From Lysobacter sp036697405 (GTDB lineage: Bacteria; Pseudomonadota; Gammaproteobacteria; Xanthomonadales; Xanthomonadaceae): a stretch of DNA of 64,000 bases. The notes beneath the pieces were generated by a model. It saw nothing but the letters and a program-made list of their open reading frames with translations. It searched no databases and was not told the DNA's origin. Below are positions 52,768 to 61,798 of this stretch, in pieces (positions within the stretch are counted from its first letter, which is position 1; every line of letters begins with the position of its first letter). The DNA is taken from positions 1-64,000 of the forward strand of contig NZ_JBAHWA010000003.1 of the NCBI RefSeq assembly GCF_036697405.1, given 5' to 3'. A program made the position numbers and the translations under genes.

Positions 52768-53751
52768 TCAGCTACCGACAACGCGGCAACAAGTACGCGA
52801 GGAACGCAGCGTCGCCGCGCCAGCCGAATTGTTCTGCGCCGAGCACACGCCGCCGGAGAAGAACACGAATGGCATCTGCCACGTCGACGACTGACAGTTG
52901 GTGGCAGTCTGCATCGGATGCGTGGAGGGGCACGCCGGAGCGACCGAGTTCGCGGTGGCGCCGGCGGCAACTGGCGTGTCGGTCGTGCCGCTGTCCACGC
53001 ACTGGAGCAGCAGCGGACCCGGGTTGATGAAGTAGCCGACGATATCGCCGACGAGGTGGGTCTGGGCGGTGGTGTAAACGCTGAGTTCGTTGGCCGAGGC
53101 GCCCTGATCCAAAGCCACCGTGGAGAGGTTGCCGCGAACGTCGCCAGCGGCAAAGTTCAACGTGGCAGTGTCCGGCTGGGGACGGCCGAATGGCCACGTG
53201 ATGAGATGGCCGGGGCCTGCAGGGAACACCACCGTGAAGTTGATCACCGCGGCGCCGAACGAGCCGGCCGCGCCGACACCGTTGCAGTTGCTCGCGTGAC
53301 CGCCCTGGAAGCTGTAGTCGGATACCGCAGTCACGTCGAAGCTGCGCACGGTAAACGCCGGGATCGGGCCGCCAGCCAAACGGGTATCGAAAAGACGGCA
53401 GGGCGTGATCGGCACGAATACCAGATCGGTGGCCGCGTCGCCCAGCGCGGTGGGCTGGACATCGGCCTTGCTGACCAAGGTCTCTCCCGTCAGCGCGGCG
53501 TTCATCGCATCGAAACTGCGCGCATCGGCGGCAGCTTGCAGCGAATCCATCGGCGCCTTGGCGAAACTCTGACCCATCTCCTTGGACCAAGCGCCGATAT
53601 CTGCGCGATAGGTCTCCTGCACGTATGGGCCCCACTTCTTCACGATCTGGTAGACCAGTTCGCCGCGCGCACCACGGCCGGCGGCGTCGGCGGTGCTCGA
53701 TAGCACCGGAGCGAGGGCAAACAGCCCCGCGGCCAGGATCAACTTGTTCAT
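52768..53751 (-). CDS. Secreted protein with CRLFDTR-type domain
   Basis: This 327-residue protein has a signal peptide (MNKLILAAGLFALAPVLSSTADA). The N-terminal helical part (about 25-110) is followed by a beta domain starting VPITPCRLFDTRLAGG and continuing through INFTVVFPAGPGHLITWPFG, TLNFAAGDVRGNL and HLVGDIVGYF. This domain recurs in secreted proteins of soil bacteria without a known role. The C-terminal part holds several cysteines (ACPSTHPMQTATNCQSS, GVCSAQ, RTCCRVVGS). AAAGGGA precedes the ATG at 53751. A substrate or partner cannot be read. Confidence 0.8.
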   Translation of the reverse strand: MNKLILAAGLFALAPVLSSTADAAGRGARGELVYQIVKKWGPYVQETYRADIGAWSKEMGQSFAKAPMDSLQAAADARSFDAMNAALTGETLVSKADVQPTALGDAATDLVFVPITPCRLFDTRLAGGPIPAFTVRSFDVTAVSDYSFQGGHASNCNGVGAAGSFGAAVINFTVVFPAGPGHLITWPFGRPQPDTATLNFAAGDVRGNLSTVALDQGASANELSVYTTAQTHLVGDIVGYFINPGPLLLQCVDSGTTDTPVAAGATANSVAPACPSTHPMQTATNCQSSTWQMPFVFFSGGVCSAQNNSAGAATLRSSRTCCRVVGS

Positions 53752-54462
53752 GTGCGTTCCCTTTGGTTCGGTTTGCGGGCCGGGTCCCCCTTGGACTCGA
53801 TCGCCGACACTCAAAAAGGACGAGAACCGGATTTAAAATAGGACATTAGTCACATTTTTTCGCGCATCCGCGCTTGTACGCGAGGTCGACGTAGTGGATT
53901 CCTTTCAGGCGACCGCGCGTTGCCGCAGGCCTGCAAACGGTTGCACAACCGAAGCAACCAGGGCCGCACTCGATTTTGTGGCTACGTTGCCAGCGCAGAG
54001 TCCGCGCGAAACAGGCGCGATTCGGCCGCACGCAAAACCGAACCGGAACCGGTCAGGGCTTGGGTTCGCACGTAGCCGGCATACGCGCTCATGTCGCTGA
54101 CTGGGCGTCGCCGCTGCGCCCCGCCCGCTGCGAATAGATCGTCGGCGGCGTCGTGACGGGCACAGTCGGGGGTGCGATGCCCACAGCCGAGTAGTGTGTC
54201 GGAGCGATGGGCGACGTGCGTCCGCCGATCCCGACGCATGCACACCATCCGCGGCCCCTGAATACGCCTCCGCGGCAACGGCCGCGCCCATCCTGTCCTT
54301 CCGCGGCGCCCGCAACGCCGGGAGCCCGTCCTGCCCCTACCACCAGGGCGCCATGACCTTCGACACCCCCTCGCCGGCCCGAAGGGGTCTATTGTCCTGC
54401 CACGCCCCGAATGGGGCGGTATCCATGCCCTACTCCCAAACGCCGCCAGGCCGGAGCCCGTT
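53752..54462. other. 711-base gene-free region with AT-rich patch
   Basis: This gap separates the secreted protein gene from the first M13 peptidase gene. It holds an AT-rich stretch at about 53826-53866 (the likely promoter area of the minus-strand gene), a GCAGGCCTGC palindrome near 53926, and a GCCCC-GAAT-GGGGC hairpin near 54404. Frames that cross it are arginine/proline-rich without ribosome-binding sites. Confidence 0.45.
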
Positions 54463-56568
54463 GTGACCTTGAAGAAACCCCAAATCCTGCTGCTGACCCT
54501 CGCCATCACCACCGCGATGGTCGCCTGCACCAAGAAGGACGAGGCCGCGCCGGTTGCCGACGCCGCCAAGCCGACCGCCGACGCCGGCGCTGTGAAGATC
54601 GACGACAGCAAGCTGCCGGGCGTCAACCGCTTCCAGGTCAGCGACCTAGACACCACCAAGGACGCCTGCACCGACTTCGGCGGCTACGTCAACGGCAAGT
54701 GGCTGGCCGCCAACGCCATTCCGGGCGACCGCACCTCCTGGGGCGCGTTCGAAATGCTCGACGAGCGCTCCACCGCGGTGCAGAAGCAGCTCGCCGAGAA
54801 GGCCGCCGAACTGCCCAACGCCACCGGCGTGGACAAGATCGTCGGCGACTTCTACGCCAGCGGCATGGACGCGGCCAAGATCAACTCGCAGGGCATCAAC
54901 CCGATCAAGGGCGAGCTCGACGCGATCGCCAAGCTCGAGAACAAGGACCAGATCGCCGACTACCTGCGCGCCAGCGCCGCCAAGGGCCAGAACGTGCTGT
55001 TCGGTTTCGGCGCCGAGGCCGACTTCAAGGATTCCAAGAACAACATCGCCTACGCCTCGCAGGGCGGCCTGGGCCTGCCGGACCCGACCTACTACACCTC
55101 GCCGGAGAAGAAGGACAAGCTGGCCGCGTACGAGACCCACGTCTCCAACGTCCTGCAGCTCAGCGGCGTGGCCGCCGCAGACGCCGCCAAGCAGGCCAAG
55201 GACGTGATCGCGTTCGAAACCCGCCTGGCCAAGGTCTCCAAGACCAGCGAGCAGCTCTCGCGCGACGCCGAGTTGTACTACAACCCGGTCAGCCCGGCCG
55301 ACGCGGACAAGCTGGCGCCGAACTTCCCCTGGACCAAGTTCATCGAGTCGCAGGGCGTGGCCGTGCCGAAGATGTTCTCGCTGGCGATGCCTGACTTCCA
55401 CAAGGAAGTCAGCAAGATGCTCGCCGACGTGCCGGCCGCGCAATGGCAGAGCTACCTGCGCTTCCACACCGTCGATAGCGCCTCGCCCTACCTGTCGGAC
55501 GACTTCGTCAAGGAGAACTTCGAGTTCTATCGCAAGACCCTGCGCGGCCAGACCGAGCTGAAGGAACGCAGCAAGCGCGTGCTCGACACCATCGAAGAGC
55601 AGGCCGGCGAAGCCCTGGGCCAGATGTACGTCAAGGTCGCGTTCTCGCCCGAGTCCAAGACGCGCATGGAAGCCCTGGTCAAGAACCTCAGCGAGGCCCT
55701 CAAGGCCCGCATCGAGAAGCTGGACTGGATGAGCCCGGAAACCAAGAAGAAGGCGATGGAGAAGTGGGCCGCCTTCACGCCCAAGATCGGCTACCCCGAC
55801 AAGTGGCGCGATTGGGCCGGCCTGCAGACCAGCCGCGACAGCTACTTCGCCAACGTGATGGCCGCCAACGAGTTCAACTACAAGTGGAACCTGGGCAAGA
55901 TCGGCAAGCCGGTCGATCGCACCGAGTGGGGCATGCCGCCGCAGATGGTCAACGCCTACTACAACCCGCTGCAGAACGAGATCGTGTTCCCGGCCGCGAT
56001 CCTGCAGCCGCCGTTCTTCGATCCGAACGCCGACGACGCCACCAACTACGGCGGCATCGGCGCGGTCATCGGCCACGAAATGACCCACGGCTACGACGAC
56101 CAGGGCAGCCGCTTCGGCGCGACCGGCAACTTCGAGAACTGGTGGCAGCCGGCCGACGCCAAGGGCTTCGGCGGCCGCACCGACAAGCTGATCGCGCAGT
56201 TCAACGGCTACGAGGCCGCGCCGGGCGCCAAGGTCAACGGCAAGCTGACCCTGGGCGAGAACATCGCCGACCTGGGCGGCCTGGCCACGGCCTACGACGC
56301 GATGGTCAAGGCCACCGCCGGCCAGCCCGACCCCAAGACCGACGGCCTGACCCGCGACCAGCGCTTCTTCCTCAACTGGGGCACCGTGTGGCGCCGCAAC
56401 TTCAAGCCCGAAGAGCTGAAGGTGCGCCTGGCCACCGACCCGCACGCGCCGGCCAACTTCCGCGCGATCGGCGCACCGTCGAACCTGCCGGCCTTCGCCG
56501 CGGCGTTCTCGTGCAAGCCGGGCCAGCCGATGGTGCGCGAAGGCGACAAGCAAGTCGTGATCTGGTGA
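54463..56568 (+). CDS. M13 family metallopeptidase, lipoprotein (PepO-like)
   Basis: This 701-residue neprilysin-family zinc endopeptidase has a lipoprotein signal (KKPQILLLTLAITTAMVAC, cysteine 22). The gluzincin motif is HEMTH (538-542) with the third ligand in GENIADLGG (Glu599), and the substrate-binding motif VNAYYNP is intact. The C-terminus CKPGQPM ... VVIW matches the family. It starts with GTG at 54463 after GGAG. A second M13 gene follows downstream after a terminator, so this is a tandem paralogue pair. Confidence 0.93.
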   Translation: MTLKKPQILLLTLAITTAMVACTKKDEAAPVADAAKPTADAGAVKIDDSKLPGVNRFQVSDLDTTKDACTDFGGYVNGKWLAANAIPGDRTSWGAFEMLDERSTAVQKQLAEKAAELPNATGVDKIVGDFYASGMDAAKINSQGINPIKGELDAIAKLENKDQIADYLRASAAKGQNVLFGFGAEADFKDSKNNIAYASQGGLGLPDPTYYTSPEKKDKLAAYETHVSNVLQLSGVAAADAAKQAKDVIAFETRLAKVSKTSEQLSRDAELYYNPVSPADADKLAPNFPWTKFIESQGVAVPKMFSLAMPDFHKEVSKMLADVPAAQWQSYLRFHTVDSASPYLSDDFVKENFEFYRKTLRGQTELKERSKRVLDTIEEQAGEALGQMYVKVAFSPESKTRMEALVKNLSEALKARIEKLDWMSPETKKKAMEKWAAFTPKIGYPDKWRDWAGLQTSRDSYFANVMAANEFNYKWNLGKIGKPVDRTEWGMPPQMVNAYYNPLQNEIVFPAAILQPPFFDPNADDATNYGGIGAVIGHEMTHGYDDQGSRFGATGNFENWWQPADAKGFGGRTDKLIAQFNGYEAAPGAKVNGKLTLGENIADLGGLATAYDAMVKATAGQPDPKTDGLTRDQRFFLNWGTVWRRNFKPEELKVRLATDPHAPANFRAIGAPSNLPAFAAAFSCKPGQPMVREGDKQVVIW

Positions 56569-56626
56569 AACCCGGCGCCGCCGGCCAGGCGGCGCCGTCA
56601 AGCGTTACTTGCCCTCGTCGGCAGGC

Positions 56627-56659
56627 GCGAAGGCCCGGGTTTCCCGGGCCTTCGCTTTT
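56627..56659 (+). terminator. Terminator between the two M13 genes
   Basis: Perfect 13-base arms GCGAAGGCCCGGG/CCCGGGCCTTCGC around TTT, followed by TTTT. Confidence 0.9.
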
Positions 56660-56736
56660 GGGGGCCGCCGAAGCCGAACCGGCGGCCGCCATCTTCCGCA
56701 ACCGCGAAACCCGTTCATGGGCAAGCGCCGGTCGCT

Positions 56737-56745
56737 TGTTAAACT
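56737..56745 (+). promoter_or_regulatory. Extended -10 candidate for the second M13 gene
   Basis: TGTTAAACT reads as an extended -10 (TGn + TAAACT), ending 27 bases before the ATG. A comparable TGTTAAGAT precedes the gene at 62759. Confidence 0.35.
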
Positions 56746-56772
56746 GGCCCGATCACCAGGACGGAATCCGCG

Positions 56773-58785
56773 ATGACGACCCTACGCCCGCTTAGCTGCG
56801 CCCTCGCCCTCAGCCTGATCGCCAGCCTGGCCCTGCCCACCGCCGACGCCGCCAAGAAGAAGCGCGCCCCCGCCAAGCCCAAGGCCGCCGCCGTCGCCAC
56901 CGCCTGCACCGACTTCTACGCCAACGCCGACTGGCTGCGCGGCAATGCCCTGCCCTCCGGCACCGCCTCGGTCTCGGCCCTGGAGCAGCTGGACGCGCGC
57001 ACCCGCCAGCAGACCCTGGACCTGCTCAACGGCGCCATGACCGCGCCGCAGGGCAACGTGCAGAAGCTGCTGGGCGACTTCTGGGCCAGCGGCCTGGACG
57101 AGGCCGCGGTCGAGCGCGACGGCGCCCAGCCGATCGCCCCGCTGCTGTCGCGCATCGCCGCGATCAAGAAGGCCAAGGACATCCCGGCCTCGATCGCCGC
57201 CCTGCACCAGGTCGGCATCCCGGTCGCGTTCAACTTCGCCGCCGACGTCGACCTGCAGGACCTCAACCGCCACATCGGCTACTTCGGCCAGGGCGGCCTG
57301 GGCCTGCCCGACCCGGCCTACTACACCCGCAGCGACACCGAGACCCGCCAGCTGCTGGGCCACTACAACAACTACGTGCAGAAGATCCTGGCCCTGACCG
57401 GCACGCCGCAGGCGCAGCTGGCGGCCGAATCGCAGCTGGTGATCGACCTGGAGACCCGCATCGCGCGCGCCTCGCAGTCGCTGCCGGAGCTGCGCCAGCT
57501 GCGCAACCACTACGCCCCCGTGCAGGTGTCGGCGCTGGCCAAGACCTACAAGCGCCTGCAACTGGCCGAGTTCCTCAAGGCCCAGGGCGTCAAGGACGAC
57601 AGCGTCTCGATCGGCAACGCCAAGCTGTTCGCCGAACTAGACAACCTGGTCGGCACCCTCAAGCCCGAGCAGTGGAAGGTCTATCTGCGCTGGCGCGTGG
57701 GCGACTCGATGGCGCCTTACCTGGCCAAGCCCTTCCGCGACGCCCAGTACGACTTCCACGGCCGTATCCTGCGCGGCAGCGCGCCGCCCTCGCGCCAGCA
57801 GGCCGTGCTCAACGCGATGAACCTCGCCGCCGGCCCGATGATCGGGCGCGAATACGCGGCCAAGTACCTGCCCGCAGCCACCGACAAGCGCGCCGAGGAA
57901 ATCGCCTCGCAGGTGCTGGCGACCCTGGGCAAGGCGATCGACGCCGACACCCGTTTCAGCGAATCGGCCAAGGCCGAGGCGCGCGCCAAGCTGGCCAAGC
58001 TCAAGATCGAAGTCGGCACCCCGCACCGCGACCTCGACTACTCGGTGCAGCCGATGGGCCGCGGCAGCTTCGGCAGCAACATGCTGATCGCCTCCACCTG
58101 GCGTCATCGCGAAGAGATGAAGCGCATCGGCCGCGGCAACGCCGACCGCCGCTGGGACGTGCTGCCGCAGGACCCCGCCCTGGCCTACGACATCGCCCAG
58201 AACCGCCTGATCGTCACCGCCGCGGTGCTGCAGGCGCCGGTGCTGGACATGAGCAAGGACGCAGCCTCGCAGTACGGCTCGTTCGGCGCCCTGGTCGGAC
58301 ACGAACTCAGCCACGGCTTCGACAGCCGCGGCCGACTGGTCAACGCCAAGCAGGAAATCGGCGACTGGTGGACCCCCACCGAAACCGCGGCCTGGGAAGC
58401 GCTGGGCAAGCGCGTCGCCGCCCAGTACGGCGCTTACGAATACCCCGGCCTCAAGGGCGTGAAGGTCAACGGTCAGCAGACCCGCGACGAGAACATCGCC
58501 GATATCGCCGGCGTCGAACTGGCCTGGAAGACCTTCCGCGCCGAAGTGCCGAGCCCGGCCAAGGACGCCGACCAGGCCTTCTACCGCGCCTGGGCCGGGC
58601 TGTGGGCGCAGCAGGCCAGCACCGAGGCCTACACCCAGCGCGCGGCCACCAGCGTGCATGCGCCGGGCCAGTGGCGCACCAACGGCCCCTTGTTCAACCA
58701 GCCCAGTTTCGGCGAGGCCTACACTTGCAAGCCCGGCCAGCCCATGCAGGCCAAGCCGGAACAGCGGATCACGATCTTCCCCTGA
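56773..58785 (+). CDS. M13 family metallopeptidase, second paralogue
   Basis: This 670-residue exported protein has a cleavable signal peptide (cleavage near TADAAKKKR) instead of a lipobox. Zinc motif HELSH is at 510-514 and the third ligand in DENIADIAG (Glu573), so the metal site is intact. The N-A-F/Y-Y motif that binds substrate backbone in M13 enzymes is replaced by LAYD in the equivalent position (DPALAYDIAQNRLIV). That suggests altered substrate handling. The C-terminus is CKPGQPM ... ITIFP. It has its own promoter candidate after the terminator. Confidence 0.9.
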   Translation: MTTLRPLSCALALSLIASLALPTADAAKKKRAPAKPKAAAVATACTDFYANADWLRGNALPSGTASVSALEQLDARTRQQTLDLLNGAMTAPQGNVQKLLGDFWASGLDEAAVERDGAQPIAPLLSRIAAIKKAKDIPASIAALHQVGIPVAFNFAADVDLQDLNRHIGYFGQGGLGLPDPAYYTRSDTETRQLLGHYNNYVQKILALTGTPQAQLAAESQLVIDLETRIARASQSLPELRQLRNHYAPVQVSALAKTYKRLQLAEFLKAQGVKDDSVSIGNAKLFAELDNLVGTLKPEQWKVYLRWRVGDSMAPYLAKPFRDAQYDFHGRILRGSAPPSRQQAVLNAMNLAAGPMIGREYAAKYLPAATDKRAEEIASQVLATLGKAIDADTRFSESAKAEARAKLAKLKIEVGTPHRDLDYSVQPMGRGSFGSNMLIASTWRHREEMKRIGRGNADRRWDVLPQDPALAYDIAQNRLIVTAAVLQAPVLDMSKDAASQYGSFGALVGHELSHGFDSRGRLVNAKQEIGDWWTPTETAAWEALGKRVAAQYGAYEYPGLKGVKVNGQQTRDENIADIAGVELAWKTFRAEVPSPAKDADQAFYRAWAGLWAQQASTEAYTQRAATSVHAPGQWRTNGPLFNQPSFGEAYTCKPGQPMQAKPEQRITIFP

Positions 58786-58805
58786 TCGGCCGCAAGCGCA
58801 GGCAT

Positions 58806-58836
58806 AAAAAACGGCGCGGATTCCGCGCCGTTTTTG
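58806..58836. terminator. Bidirectional terminator
   Basis: An ACGGCGCGG/CCGCGCCGT stem with an ATT loop is flanked by A- and T-runs, between the convergent second M13 and rhomboid genes. Confidence 0.9.
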
Positions 58837-58860
58837 TTTGGCCGGGCGTCGTCTCGACGC

Positions 58861-59517
58861 TTAGCGCACCAGGCGCGGCCGCGGCGGTTTCGGCCGCCCG
58901 AACGGCGGTTGCCCGCGCCAGTAGCGGATCAGCAACCAGCCGAACAGCATGCCGCCCAGGTGGGCGAAATGGGCCACGCCGGGTTGCTGCCCGGTGATGC
59001 CCAGCAACAGTTCGACCACGCCGTAGATGATCACCAGCGTGCGCGCCTTCATCGGGATCGGCGGGATCAGCAGCATCACGCGCTGGTTCGGGAACAGCAG
59101 GCCGTAGGCGAGCAACAAACCGAAGATGCCGCCGGACGCGCCCAGCGTCGGATAGGCCTCGCCGCCCTGCGACATGCTCCAGAAACCGACCGCGAGCTGG
59201 CACAGCGCCGCGCCGACCACGCATACCAGGTAATAGCTCAGATAGCGGCGCGGCCCCCACACGTGCTCGATCTGCGCGCCGAACATCAGCAGGGTGAGCA
59301 TGTTGAACAACAGATGGGCGAAACCGCCGTGCAGGAAGGCGTAGGTCAGCACCTGCCAAGGCATGAAGCCGTAGCCGGCGTAGGGGCCGGCCTCGGCGCC
59401 GGGCGGCCACAGCATCAGAGGGTAGAACGTCGCGTCGCTGAGCGTGAGTTGCAACAGGAACATCAGGCCGTTGGCGATCAACAGGCCCTTGGTGACAGGC
59501 GGCAGATTGGAGAACAT
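58861..59517 (-). CDS. Rhomboid family intramembrane serine protease
   Basis: This 218-residue six-helix rhomboid has the catalytic serine in GASGG (Ser128) and the histidine in FAHLGG (His186). The L1-loop signature is in VWGPRRYLSYY. Rhomboids cleave membrane proteins within the bilayer. The C-terminal tail is Arg/Pro-rich (PFGRPKPPRPRLVR). It is convergent with the M13 gene. Confidence 0.93.
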   Translation of the reverse strand: MFSNLPPVTKGLLIANGLMFLLQLTLSDATFYPLMLWPPGAEAGPYAGYGFMPWQVLTYAFLHGGFAHLLFNMLTLLMFGAQIEHVWGPRRYLSYYLVCVVGAALCQLAVGFWSMSQGGEAYPTLGASGGIFGLLLAYGLLFPNQRVMLLIPPIPMKARTLVIIYGVVELLLGITGQQPGVAHFAHLGGMLFGWLLIRYWRGQPPFGRPKPPRPRLVR

Positions 59518-59597
59518 CGGTACTCCCGGGGGATGCGGCTATGGTAGCCGTTGCGCGCGCGCGTCGTCTTGAACGCCGCGCGCGCGACTGCGCCGGT

Positions 59598-59933
59598 TCA
59601 GTCCGGCGGCCCCCAGATTTGGGCATCCAGCGTCGCGGCGGCGCGAACGCCGATCACCCGCCCGGCTTCCACCCGCAGGCCTTCGGCGCGCAGGCGCCGG
59701 CATTGCTCGCGGTAGCCCCTGGAGCCTTCCGGCAGGGCGATCCGGCCGTCGGAGCGCAGCACGCGGTGCCAGGGCAGCTTGGGGTCCTCGTTCTGGCTGA
59801 GCAGGCGCGCGACCAGGCGCGCGCGCCCGGGCAGGCCGGCACGGCGGGCGACTTCGCCATAGCCGGCGACTTCGCCCTTGGGGATGGCGGCGATCGCGGC
59901 GAGGATGCGTTGGGCGGCGACCTCGGAGTCCAT
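59598..59933 (-). CDS. Alkyltransferase-like (ATL) DNA-binding protein
   Basis: This 111-residue MGMT-family domain has GEVAGYGEVARRAGLPGRARLVARLL (the helix-turn-helix and arginine finger region). The active-site motif reads PWHRV with Trp55 where alkyltransferases have the acceptor cysteine (PCHRV). The protein therefore binds O6-alkylguanine without repairing it, and flags it for nucleotide excision repair, as in known ATLs. The ATG at 59933 is chosen; 59945 is an alternative. Confidence 0.9.
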   Translation of the reverse strand: MDSEVAAQRILAAIAAIPKGEVAGYGEVARRAGLPGRARLVARLLSQNEDPKLPWHRVLRSDGRIALPEGSRGYREQCRRLRAEGLRVEAGRVIGVRAAATLDAQIWGPPD

Positions 59934-59944
59934 GGGGGTTAGCA

Positions 59945-60026
59945 TAGAGCGTGTCATGCCCTTTGCAGCACTTTCCCGCAGCCCAGGCAGCCGGATAAAA
60001 CACCGCAAAGGGCACGACACGCGCTA
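59945..60026. repeat. Imperfect inverted repeat with 22-bp arms
   Basis: Arms 59945-59966 (TAGAGCGTGTCATGCCCTTTGC-type) and 60005-60026 are reverse complements at 20 of 22 positions, with a 38-base spacer. It lies in the divergent gap between the ATL gene and the 135-residue protein gene. Confidence 0.6.
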
Positions 60027-60066
60027 TCAGGCCGTACGAACAAAGAAGCCCGCAGGGAGCAGACCC

Positions 60067-60474
60067 ATGAAATTCGAACAAATCCGCAAGCACCTTACCC
60101 AGTCCGGCTTCCACCTCACCCTGCACGACGAGGGGGTGCTGTGCATCGAGCTGTCCCTGGAACAGGGCACGCGCCATCAGGCGATCTTCCTGTCCGAGCT
60201 GGAGGACGACGACCAGCGTCCGTTCCTGCGCGTGAGCACCGCGGTCGCGCCGACCACCGGCCTGGACGCGCGCCGCGCCCTGATCTTCAATTGGCAAAGC
60301 CACGTCGGCTACCTGGCCATCGGCGACCTCGACGGCGTGCCCTACCTGCAGCTGTGCGAGAACCGCCCGCTGGAGGGCCTGGCCGCATCCGAGATCGACC
60401 GCCTGGTGCTGGAGATCGGCGGCCTGGGCGACCGCATGGAGCGCATGCTGTCGGCGGACGGCGACCTGCTCTAA
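60067..60474 (+). CDS. Small acidic protein, YbjN/CesT-like
   Basis: This 135-residue acidic soluble protein starts MKFEQIRKHLTQSGFHL, then strands LHDEGVLCIELSL, FLRVSTAVAP, FNWQSHVGYLAIGDLDGVPYLQLC and a C-terminal helix LAASEIDRLVLEIGGLGDRMERML. The alpha-beta-alpha pattern resembles YbjN or type III chaperone (CesT) folds, but I cannot confirm the family. No secretion system gene is nearby. A GGGAGC sequence precedes the ATG. Confidence 0.75.
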   Translation: MKFEQIRKHLTQSGFHLTLHDEGVLCIELSLEQGTRHQAIFLSELEDDDQRPFLRVSTAVAPTTGLDARRALIFNWQSHVGYLAIGDLDGVPYLQLCENRPLEGLAASEIDRLVLEIGGLGDRMERMLSADGDLL

Positions 60475-60509
60475 GCATCCTACGGGCTGCGTAAACGCGT
60501 CCGCCTTGG

Positions 60510-60579
60510 GTGGGAGCGGCGTGAGCCGCGATCGCGCCGGCCGGCGCGGTAGCGCAATCGCGGCTCACGCCGCTCCCAC
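60510..60579. repeat. REP-like inverted repeat with 23-bp perfect arms
   Basis: The arm GTGGGAGCGGCGTGAGCCGC plus GAT (60510-60532) recurs exactly inverted at 60557-60579 with a GC-rich spacer of 24 bases. It is related to the GCGGCTCGCGCCGCTCC core of the tandem units at the left edge. Confidence 0.85.
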
Positions 60580-60615
60580 ACGAAGCGACAATCACGAAGC
60601 CACAAACACCCCACA

Positions 60616-60643
60616 AAAAAGCCCGCATCGCTGCGGGCTTTTT
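60616..60643. terminator. Bidirectional terminator
   Basis: A GCCCGCA/TGCGGGC stem is flanked by AAAAA and TTTTT, between the convergent 135-residue gene and pit. Confidence 0.85.
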
Positions 60644-60663
60644 CGTGGAACTCGGGCCGTGGC

Positions 60664-61785
60664 TCAGGCCCAGCCCAGCGCCTCGATCAGGCGCCACAAG
60701 CCGTAGGCGATGCCGCCGGCGGCCGGGATGGTCAGGATCCACGCCCACACGATGCGTTCGATCACGCCCAGCTTGAGCTTGCGCGGATTCTTGGCGAAGC
60801 CCACGCCCATGATCGCGGTGGAGATGCTGTGGGTGGTGGACACCGGCATGCCGAAGTGCGCCGCGGTCACCAGGATGGTCGCCGACGCGGTTTCCGCCGC
60901 GAAGCCGTCGATGGTCTGCAGTTTCACCATCTTGTGGCCCAGGGTCTTGATGATGCGCCAGCCGCCGGCGGCGGTGCCCGCGGCCATCACCAGGGCGCAG
61001 GTCGCGATCACCCAGGTGTCGATGTCGTCCTTGCCGCCGTCGGGGTGCAGGAAGGACAGCCACGCCGGCAGGTCGTTGAGGATGCCCGAGGACTGCGCGC
61101 CGAAGATCGACAGGGCGATGATGCCCATGGTCTTCTGCGCATCCTGGCGGCCGTGGGCGAAGCCCATGTAGGCCGCCGACACGAACTGGGCCTTGCCGAA
61201 GAAAGCGTTGACCCAACGCGGCTTGGCCATCTTCGCCAGCGGGCCTCCGGCCTTCATCATCGCCGCGATGATCAGGTACAACAGGGTGATGATGCCCACG
61301 CCCAGCAGGAAGCCCGCCAGCGGCGAGGTGATCATCGGCACCACGACCTTCCACAGCAGGCCCTTGTTGCTGGTCCAGTCGGCGTCGCCGGCCTTCGACC
61401 AGATCAGCGCGGTCCAGTTGTTGTGCGAGGCCGCCAGCGCCGCGCCGCACAGGCCGCCGATCAGCGCATGCGAGGACGAGGACGGCAGGCCGCGCCACCA
61501 GGTGATCAGGTTCCAGATGATCGCGCCCAGCAGGGTGCAGATCAGCACCTGCGAGGTCATGGCGACCACGTCGGTGTCGACCAGGCCCGAGGCGATGGTC
61601 TTGGCGACCGCGGTGCCCATGAACGCGCCGATCAGGTTGGTGCTGGCGGCCAGCATGATCGCCTGACCGGGCGTCAGCACCTTGGTCGCCACCACCGTGG
61701 CGATGGAGTTGGCGGTGTCGTGGAATCCGTTGATGAACTCGAACACGAGCGCAGCCAGGATCACGACCAGGACCAGAGTCAGCAT
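60664..61785 (-). CDS. pit: Low-affinity inorganic phosphate transporter Pit
   Basis: This 373-residue membrane transporter of the PiT family, moving metal-phosphate with protons, carries both halves of the signature: FEFINGFHDTANSIATVVATKVL at the start and GQDAQKTMGI-like GRQDAQKTMGIIAL with GMPVSTTHSISTAIMGVG in the C-terminal half. About ten helices are visible. The ATG at 61785 is chosen over the GTG just before it. The DUF47 gene lies 13 bases upstream on the same strand, forming the usual DUF47-pit pair. Confidence 0.95.
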   Translation of the reverse strand: MLTLVLVVILAALVFEFINGFHDTANSIATVVATKVLTPGQAIMLAASTNLIGAFMGTAVAKTIASGLVDTDVVAMTSQVLICTLLGAIIWNLITWWRGLPSSSSHALIGGLCGAALAASHNNWTALIWSKAGDADWTSNKGLLWKVVVPMITSPLAGFLLGVGIITLLYLIIAAMMKAGGPLAKMAKPRWVNAFFGKAQFVSAAYMGFAHGRQDAQKTMGIIALSIFGAQSSGILNDLPAWLSFLHPDGGKDDIDTWVIATCALVMAAGTAAGGWRIIKTLGHKMVKLQTIDGFAAETASATILVTAAHFGMPVSTTHSISTAIMGVGFAKNPRKLKLGVIERIVWAWILTIPAAGGIAYGLWRLIEALGWA

Positions 61786-61798
61786 CACGAGGAGAGCC

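Noticed and set aside
53846..54031. 61-codon minus-strand frame in the 54-kb gap
   Set aside because: No ribosome-binding site, no signal or domain, and composition consistent with chance.
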